In this document: positions 6,057 through 9,983 of the stretch, piece after piece
How positions within the stretch are numbered: the first letter of the stretch is position 1
How the letters are laid out: each line of letters begins with the position of its first letter
Source of the DNA: Bacillota bacterium
GTDB taxonomy: Bacteria > Bacillota > UBA4882 > UBA8346
Assembly: GCA_023435565.1 (NCBI GenBank)
Contig: JAEYRN010000002.1
Location: forward strand, 1-9,983
Length of the DNA stretch: 9,983 bases
Reading direction: 5' to 3'
Position numbers and translations under genes: made by a program
Notes under the pieces: model-generated
Databases searched by the model: none
Seen by the model: the letters and a program-made list of their open reading frames with translations, nothing else
What the model was told of the DNA's origin: nothing

Positions 6057-6237
6057 AAAGAAAGATAAGAAACAGCATCAACTTGCTTGAACTTCTGAAA
6101 CATACAGATGATGTCGATGACCTTGCCAAGCTTCTTGATGAAATTAAAGATGTTAAACAACTTGCAAAGGAATTGGAGAACGCCGATGGTTCCACAAAGC
6201 TGTTGGAGCAGTTGAATAAGGTAAATGATGCGGCGAA
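6057..6237 (+). repeat. Linker repeat, copy 2
   Basis: Second copy of the segment at 4704-4883. It is one base longer near its 5' end, which puts the upstream ATG (6054) out of frame: from that ATG the reading ends at once (ATG AAA GAA AGA TAA). Beyond GATGCGGCGAA (ending 6237) the two copies share nothing. Confidence 0.85.
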
Positions 6238-6535
6238 CCTTACGAAGCCAAACCAATTACACCATTTTTTGACTAATAAAAATAGCGTCTTCACAAAGCA
6301 GTTTGAATCGATAACACAGAAATATGGCTTGAATTTAGATGGAGTATGGAATAAAGAATTAATGCCTCATCTTGGACGCCATCCAAATGCTTACCACGAT
6401 TTTATGCTTCAAGAATTGAAAAGTATAGATACTTTGGCTAATGGAAATGTTAATGTCTTTATGAAAGAGTTTAACCAATTAAAACAAACAATAATCAATA
6501 ATCCAGAAATGCTTACAAAAGCATACTGGCAATGA
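6083..6535 (+). CDS. Orphan polymorphic-toxin C-terminus, AHH/LHH-type HNH nuclease, module 2
   Basis: The first possible start is TTG 6083, without a ribosome binding site; the frame is open from 6044 but has no ATG. It is therefore best read as a start-less toxin tip. From TTG it gives 150 residues. Residues 1-51 are the shared helical linker. The toxin domain reads NQLHHFLTNKNSVFTKQF (paired His 60-61), YGLNLDGVWNKELMPH (Asn90, His96), then GRHPNAYHDFMLQEL (His100, Tyr104, His105). HH, then W-N-x-x-L-x-P-H, then G-R-H-P-x-x-Y-H is the signature of the AHH/LHH class of HNH/endonuclease VII-fold toxins. All signature residues are present. The immunity reading follows at once. Only the linker is shared with module 1; the tip is from another subfamily. 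Confidence 0.75.
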   Translation: MLELLKHTDDVDDLAKLLDEIKDVKQLAKELENADGSTKLLEQLNKVNDAANLTKPNQLHHFLTNKNSVFTKQFESITQKYGLNLDGVWNKELMPHLGRHPNAYHDFMLQELKSIDTLANGNVNVFMKEFNQLKQTIINNPEMLTKAYWQ

Positions 6536-6551
6536 TTTGGAGGAAATCGCC

Positions 6552-7121
6552 GTGAAATGCTTTCAGCTAATTTATGATTATGAAAAATATGGGAATGTAA
6601 CCTGCCTTGAAACAAACTCAATGTATGGTATAAATCGGTATGATTTAGAAAAAGGGATAAGAATAGATAATTGGGATAGCAATTTTACATTTTATTATAA
6701 AAATGATAATAGTAATTTTATAGACTATCAGGCAAACACATTGACCTGGTTTATTATCTCTGAAAAGATGCGAAAACTCATTGAAGAGATGAAATGTAAA
6801 GATATTCAATTCCTCCCAATTACTATAAAAAATGAAAATAGTGGCGAAGAAAGAAAAGATTATTATGTAGTTAATGTTTTTTTAACTCTCAACGATGTCT
6901 TTGATTTTAATAGCACTCAATTTATTGGTGAGAAACCAAACATTGGCGAACCATTAAAGCGAGTAAAATTTTATGCTATTAACGAAAAAAAGATAAATGA
7001 TTTTCATTTATTCAAAATTCAGGAAAACCCTTCTATTCTTTTTATTTCCGAAGAGCTTAAGAATCATTTTACTAAAAATAAAATCAAAGGATGCGATTTT
7101 AAGAAGGTCATTATGATATAA
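6552..7121 (+). CDS. Imm11/DUF1629-like immunity protein, module 2
   Basis: Start chosen at GTG 6552, 8 bp after GGAGG (6539-6543), giving 189 residues beginning MKCFQLIYDYEKYGNV; a TTG at 6537 lies on top of the ribosome binding site and is less likely. No signal peptide or membrane helix. The protein has an N-terminal KCFQLIYDYE strand, the WFIISEKMRKLIEEM helix, a YYVVNVFLTLNDVFDFNST segment and a C-terminal FHLFKIQENPSILFISEEL. It ends near KIKGCDF. An order of 'VNV...DVFDFNST', then 'F-x-L/F-K', then 'x-x-I-S-x-x-L-K' and a final 'K-x-x-G-x-x-F' is typical of the Imm11 (DUF1629) immunity family. Position directly after an AHH-type toxin supports this. It is very A/T-rich. It ends 18 bp from the convergent recombinase. 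Confidence 0.6.
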   Translation: MKCFQLIYDYEKYGNVTCLETNSMYGINRYDLEKGIRIDNWDSNFTFYYKNDNSNFIDYQANTLTWFIISEKMRKLIEEMKCKDIQFLPITIKNENSGEERKDYYVVNVFLTLNDVFDFNSTQFIGEKPNIGEPLKRVKFYAINEKKINDFHLFKIQENPSILFISEELKNHFTKNKIKGCDFKKVIMI

Positions 7122-7139
7122 TTCTAATTTTGTTAGCCA

Positions 7140-8027
7140 TCACATACCCACTGACACTGCCTGGACATCTTCCGGGGTCAGAGCATTATGAAGATACATA
7201 TTGAGTGTGATGCTGGCGGATGAATGCCCTGCGTAGAGCGAGATAGCTTTTAACTTATCAGGATGTTTGGTGATAAGGGCAGTAATAAAAGAATGACGAA
7301 AGATATGGGCGGAGATGTTCTTGTTTAAGAGCTTCCGCCCTAATCTTTTTATGACCTTATGAAATGCTGTCCTGGTTAGGGGTTTTCCCTTTTGCGATGT
7401 AAATAGCTGGACAGAGCCATTTGACAATGCTTTTAAGTGAGAGTAAAGATCAGGCAGGATATAGACCAAACGCTCCTTTCCTCCTTTGCCTTTTATTTTT
7501 ACAATATAGCATTTGTTATCTGATTTCCTGATCATATCAAGTCGTATGGACAGGGCTTCGGAGATGCGGAGACCCGTTTCATAAAGAAGCCGGATAAGGC
7601 AATAATTCCGCAAGTTCCTTTCTTTGGTAAATTGTAAAAGTTTAGCAATCTCTATTTCTGAAAGAACCATTGTCCGGCTAATAGAGCGGTTGGTCTTGAA
7701 TGTGGTCTTCTGCTTCATCCGCTTTAAGATGTCAAAGGGATTAGGTATCCCGGTAAGAACAGCCAGTTTATTGTAAAGGGTTTTAAGTGAAGCAATTTTA
7801 ACATTGATGGTCGAGTTGCTGTATCGGTCTTTCAAGTGCTTGATGTAAGCAACAATGTCCGCAGGCGTAATCCTGTTAATTTGGTTAATACCAATACCGA
7901 AATGCGTGAGGAATTGGTTGATGGCGATGCGATAAGTTGCCATAGAATTAGCAGGTAAATGGGAGAAGATTTTTCCAGTTCCCCCTGAAAGGAAAGTGCC
8001 AAATCGTTCATTAGACCATTGTATCAC
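7140..8027 (-). CDS. XerC/D-like tyrosine recombinase (integrase), intact
   Basis: A 295-residue protein, the usual length for XerC/D-type and integron-like recombinases, cutting and rejoining DNA through a tyrosine-phosphate link. Residues about 4-95 form the SAM-like core-binding domain (TYRIAINQFLTHFGIGINQI, ADIVAYIKHLKDRYSNSTIN). The catalytic domain has TGLRISEAL (Arg154), IKGKGGKERLV (Lys181 likely), HIFRHSF (His241, Arg244), AGHSS (His268) and NMYLH (Tyr278 nucleophile), so it is complete. The start is GTG 8027; the ATG two bases earlier reads into a stop, and no strong ribosome binding site is visible. It is transcribed towards the module 2 immunity gene and stops 18 bp from it. There is no integron-specific insertion visible. 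A fragment of the same gene lies at 5749-5927. Confidence 0.9.
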   Translation of the reverse strand: MIQWSNERFGTFLSGGTGKIFSHLPANSMATYRIAINQFLTHFGIGINQINRITPADIVAYIKHLKDRYSNSTINVKIASLKTLYNKLAVLTGIPNPFDILKRMKQKTTFKTNRSISRTMVLSEIEIAKLLQFTKERNLRNYCLIRLLYETGLRISEALSIRLDMIRKSDNKCYIVKIKGKGGKERLVYILPDLYSHLKALSNGSVQLFTSQKGKPLTRTAFHKVIKRLGRKLLNKNISAHIFRHSFITALITKHPDKLKAISLYAGHSSASITLNMYLHNALTPEDVQAVSVGM

Positions 8028-8095
8028 ATAGGGTAGTGAAAATTAAAATGGAAACATAAACCAACTTTTGTATCCCGGTTTTATAGCTTTAAAAA

Positions 8096-8155
8096 GCCCC
8101 GCTAAAAGGTAAAAGGAGTCGGAGTGAAATTTGCTAAAATATCCGACAGCGGGGC
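8096..8155 (-). terminator. Bulged hairpin upstream of the recombinase: terminator or folded recombination site
   Basis: GCCCCGCT (8096-8103) pairs with AGCGGGGC (8148-8155), and GTCGGA (8118-8123) with TCCGAC (8142-8147). The right strand pairs without a break, while the left strand has a 14-base bulge (8104-8117). On the minus strand the stem is followed by TTTTT (8095-8091), as in a Rho-independent terminator that would insulate the recombinase from upstream transcription. A hairpin with a one-sided bulge beside a tyrosine recombinase could also be a single-stranded recombination substrate. Confidence 0.5.
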
Positions 8156-8220
8156 ATATAAACTATCTTTTCTCCGTTATTGTTATCTTGCTTCCAGGAT
8201 AACAAAGAGAGGGAAAAAAA

Positions 8221-8350
8221 ATCCGTCCCAAGCGTCCTATGTGTCCTATGTGAGATTGGCAAAAACCATATGAATTCAACTTCCTCTTTTTTCAAAATTA
8301 CCAATTTACATAGGACACATAGGACGGACATAGGACATCATAGGACGGAT
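8221..8350. repeat. TAGGAC-based inverted/direct repeat array
   Basis: A perfect 19-bp inverted repeat, CGTCCTATGTGTCCTATGT (8233-8251) and its complement (8308-8326), is built from TAGGAC units. Plus-strand copies of TAGGAC start at 8311, 8320, 8331 and 8341; two more lie on the minus strand in the left arm. Weaker pairing extends it inwards (ATTGG 8255-8259 with CCAAT 8301-8305) and outwards (ATCCGTCC 8221-8228 with GGACGGAT 8343-8350). Open frames crossing it on both strands are by-products of the repeat. Function unknown. Confidence 0.75.
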
Positions 8351-8483
8351 TCAAATTCAAACAGGATTGTCCCAATCAAAGTCCCAATTTAACCTGTTAG
8401 AGAACGCTTCCCGGCATTCATTAAGTGGCGGAACGATGTAAAGCCATTTCCTTCGCTCCCCAGTCGTCTCCCGTGTGCGTTTA

Positions 8484-8526
8484 AGAGCGGGAAAAAAGGT
8501 GTTTAACACTTTCCCGTTGGCGCTCT
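8484..8526. other. Nested stem-loop in the gap between recombinase and IS21 remnant
   Basis: AGAGCG (8484-8489) pairs with CGCTCT (8521-8526), enclosing CGGGAAA (8488-8494) with TTTCCCG (8510-8516) and GTGTT-T-AACAC (8500-8510 region). The strands cannot all pair at once without small shifts. There is no T-tract on either side, so a terminator is unlikely. I see no gene in 8356-8660 otherwise. Confidence 0.35.
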
Positions 8527-8653
8527 GTTAAAATGACCCTCATATGCTCATGTGTTTTACCCCTTGTAATCACAGAATGGATTCAGTTTTAGATGGTAAA
8601 CGCTATTTCATTATTCTTGGGATTGAAAATAAATTAATAAAACTTAAGAGGGC

Positions 8654-8696
8654 AAAAAACAGCGACTATTACTCACCACTTAAAGTAATAGTCGCT
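8654..8696 (-). terminator. Rho-independent terminator of istB
   Basis: A perfect 12-bp stem AGCGACTATTAC (8661-8672) / GTAATAGTCGCT (8685-8696) with a 12-base loop. Read on the minus strand it is followed by GTTTTTTG (8660-8653), a good T-tract, and it lies 28 bp after the istB stop. Confidence 0.8.
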
Positions 8697-8723
8697 TGTA
8701 ATTAATACCTAATTTTTTATTCT

Positions 8724-9494
8724 TTAGCTTTGGGCGATGTTCTGTTCTTTTTTAAATGCATACATTATTTTTTTTGCCCTGATGCTGATACAGTCTTTCA
8801 TATTAAAAAGAGCACAATTGACAGTAATCCGATCCAATAAGGCAGCTGTGATATGCTGATTGTAAAGGAAATTCCCCCACTCTTCAAAACCTAACTGGGT
8901 AGTGATAATGGTAGTTGTTTTTTTACTTCTCCTGCGCATTAAATCAAAGAACAGACTGGCCTGTTCTTTCTTACATGAAATATAACCTAATTCATCTATG
9001 AGCAACAACTCAATGGTAGACAGATTTTTAATAAGTCGCTCTTCGCTGTGGTCTCCCCTGGATTGGTAGAGTTTACTGATTAACAGGCTGAAATCAACAA
9101 ACAGTCCGCGGTAGCCTTTACTTATCGCCTGCAGGAGAAAAGCGGTTGCCAAGCCGGTTTTACCACAGCCGGTGGGTCCTATAAATATTAAATCCTGCTT
9201 TTCTTCTATAAAATTAAGGGAGTCATATAGCTCATAAACCAGCTTTTTATCCAGCTTAGGTTGTTTGTCAAAGGGAAAGGTTTCCATCACATAATTTTCA
9301 GGGATAGTGGCCCGTTTGATACGAGCCAGGCGTGCCTTTTCTATTTTAGCCAGATATTCTTTTTTAACGATGGAACTGAGGAATGATTGATAGGAGGGCT
9401 TCTTTTTCAGCGCTTCTTTTTGAACGCCATCCCAATTTTCAGCTAACACATTCAAGCCGAGATATTGTATTTGCTTTTTAAGTTCTTCATCCAT
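8724..9494 (-). CDS. istB: IS21-family transposition helper ATPase IstB
   Basis: A 256-residue AAA+ ATPase of the DnaC-like IstB family, which assembles on target DNA and activates the IstA transposase. Visible: N-terminal helical region with YLGLNVLAENWDG, then Walker A GPTGCGKT (106-113), Walker B LLLIDELGY (163-171), and the TTIITTQLGFEEW sensor region, followed by LLDRITVNCALFNMKDCISIRAKK near the C-terminus. Length and motif order are normal, so it looks intact. Its start ATG (9494-9492) overlaps the stop of the istA remnant by 8 bp (ATGGATGA), the usual coupled istA-istB arrangement, with a GGGAG upstream as ribosome binding site. A terminator follows. With istA broken it is probably not functional as an element unless a partner exists elsewhere. 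Confidence 0.92.
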   Translation of the reverse strand: MDEELKKQIQYLGLNVLAENWDGVQKEALKKKPSYQSFLSSIVKKEYLAKIEKARLARIKRATIPENYVMETFPFDKQPKLDKKLVYELYDSLNFIEEKQDLIFIGPTGCGKTGLATAFLLQAISKGYRGLFVDFSLLISKLYQSRGDHSEERLIKNLSTIELLLIDELGYISCKKEQASLFFDLMRRRSKKTTTIITTQLGFEEWGNFLYNQHITAALLDRITVNCALFNMKDCISIRAKKIMYAFKKEQNIAQS

Positions 9495-9783
9495 TAGCTT
9501 CTTCTCCCTTCATAAGGTCTGTATATACTTTAAAATCTACTTCATTTGAAAACTCCCCCTGTTTATAGACAGGCCGCGTTTCATAATTATCGAAAGTAGG
9601 AGGGATAGGAGAGAATTCCTGCTCTTCGTTTTTAAACTGGGAGGAAAGAGCTAACTGCTCCGCTATCCGGGTAAGGGAAGACAGATTCTGGTATATGCTA
9701 ACTAATCGAACGGATTTCGATCCAGCAAAAATGACAGATCCAACCATAAAAAAAATAGCACTCGAGATACGTACTTTGAGTGC
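9487..9783 (-). pseudogene. istA: 3' remnant of IS21 transposase gene istA
   Basis: The minus-strand frame is open from 9783 to the stop at 9489-9487, with an ATG at 9747. The C-terminal part (FSPIPPTFDNYETRPVYKQG, then a short tail ending GEEANG) lies where IstA's C-terminus normally precedes istB and has the 'P-x-x-x-E-x-R-x-x-Y' look of that end. The integrase core with its DDE residues and the DNA-binding N-terminus are absent. The junction with foreign DNA is probably near 9748-9757, where a hairpin with a T-tract interrupts. Identification rests mainly on position and the 8-bp overlap with istB; the sequence match itself is weak. Confidence 0.6.
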
Positions 9784-9784
9784 T
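9748..9784 (-). terminator. Hairpin with T-tract at the broken edge of istA
   Basis: AGCACTC (9757-9763) pairs with GAGTGCT (9778-9784), with a 14-base loop. On the minus strand it is followed by ATTTTTTTT (9756-9748). It has the form of a Rho-independent terminator for minus-strand transcription coming from the right, and marks the point where IS21 sequence seems to end. Confidence 0.5.
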
Positions 9785-9858
9785 TAAAAACTGACGTTGT
9801 CAGATAAAAAAACGTGATGTAGAGAAAAAATGATTGATATTTTATAGGAGATTTTTAA

Positions 9859-9983
9859 TGAAAGTAGAATTTTTAATCGATTTTCTTGATGAAAACTATA
9901 ATCTTATAGAGCTTAAAGAAAATGAATTGGCATCCAATATGGACCGCTTAAGAAAATATTTGAAGGAACAGGATGAACTGGAA
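9859..9983 (+). pseudogene. 5' end of an unknown gene with apparent one-base frameshift
   Basis: ATG 9859 has a good ribosome binding site (AGGAG 9847-9851, 7 bp spacing) but reads only MKVEF before TAA (9874-9876). One extra T in the TTTT run at 9871-9874 would join it to an open frame running to the window end (IDFLDENYNLIELKENELAS, then MDRLRKYLKEQDELE), which is helix-like and clearly coding in character. Either a one-base deletion inactivated the gene or the sequence has an error in the T run. The family is not recognised. Confidence 0.5.

Noticed and set aside
8096..8155. Integron attC site
   Set aside because: No RYYYAAC/GTTRRRY core pair was found, and the recombinase has no visible IntI-specific insertion; kept only as a general hairpin finding.
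8221..8350. CRISPR array
   Set aside because: The TAGGAC units are 6-9 bp, overlap in spacing, lie in both orientations and have no unique spacers of regular length.
8134..8392. Open frames on both strands across the TAGGAC array (about 65-70 codons)
   Set aside because: They are produced by the inverted repeats, have no ribosome binding site and encode Ser/Cys/His/Arg-rich sequence without protein character.
7140..8400. Phage integration site in a tRNA gene beside the integrase
   Set aside because: No tRNA-like cloverleaf or tRNA 3' end was seen on either strand near the recombinase.

Overview
This is a bacterial accessory region of low to moderate GC, with many A/T-rich cassettes, strong AAAGGAG-type ribosome binding sites and several TTG/GTG starts. 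No rRNA, tRNA or CRISPR array was seen. The host phylum cannot be fixed from this window; signal peptides, a REP doublet and IS5- and IS21-type elements are compatible with several anaerobic or environmental groups.

Layout. Positions 1-2600 hold unrecognised envelope or secreted genes: the tail of an unknown protein (2-121), a single-pass membrane protein (168-668), a REP doublet (712-859), two overlapping small membrane/secreted ORFs, one with an internal stop (889-1210), and a 380-residue secreted protein in more GC-rich DNA (1236-2378). From about 2600 the DNA becomes A/T-rich: a 21-bp tandem repeat, a small CdiI-like immunity candidate (2746-3021), decayed coding remnants (3022-3246), and a tandem pair of paralogous unknown proteins (3382-3912, 3940-4449). 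A 98-bp IS5-like MITE with CTAA target-site duplications follows (4525-4622).

The most interesting part is 4633-8027: two modules in the same order. Each has (i) a nearly identical helical linker segment of about 180 bp, (ii) a different C-terminal HNH-type nuclease toxin domain, (iii) a matching but unrelated immunity gene (SUKH-like, then Imm11/DUF1629-like), and (iv) a convergent tyrosine recombinase gene. The recombinase is complete in module 2 (7140-8027, all catalytic residues present) and is a fragment without the catalytic tyrosine in module 1 (5749-5927). Neither toxin piece has a convincing start signal, whereas both immunity genes do. They look like orphan toxin tips of a polymorphic toxin system kept with working immunity. 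The recombinase in both modules suggests that it took part in assembling or moving them.

Right of the recombinase, about 700 bp of non-coding DNA contains several long inverted repeats, including a TAGGAC-based palindromic array. It is followed by an IS21-family remnant (intact istB, 3' end of istA) and a possible frameshifted gene at the right edge.
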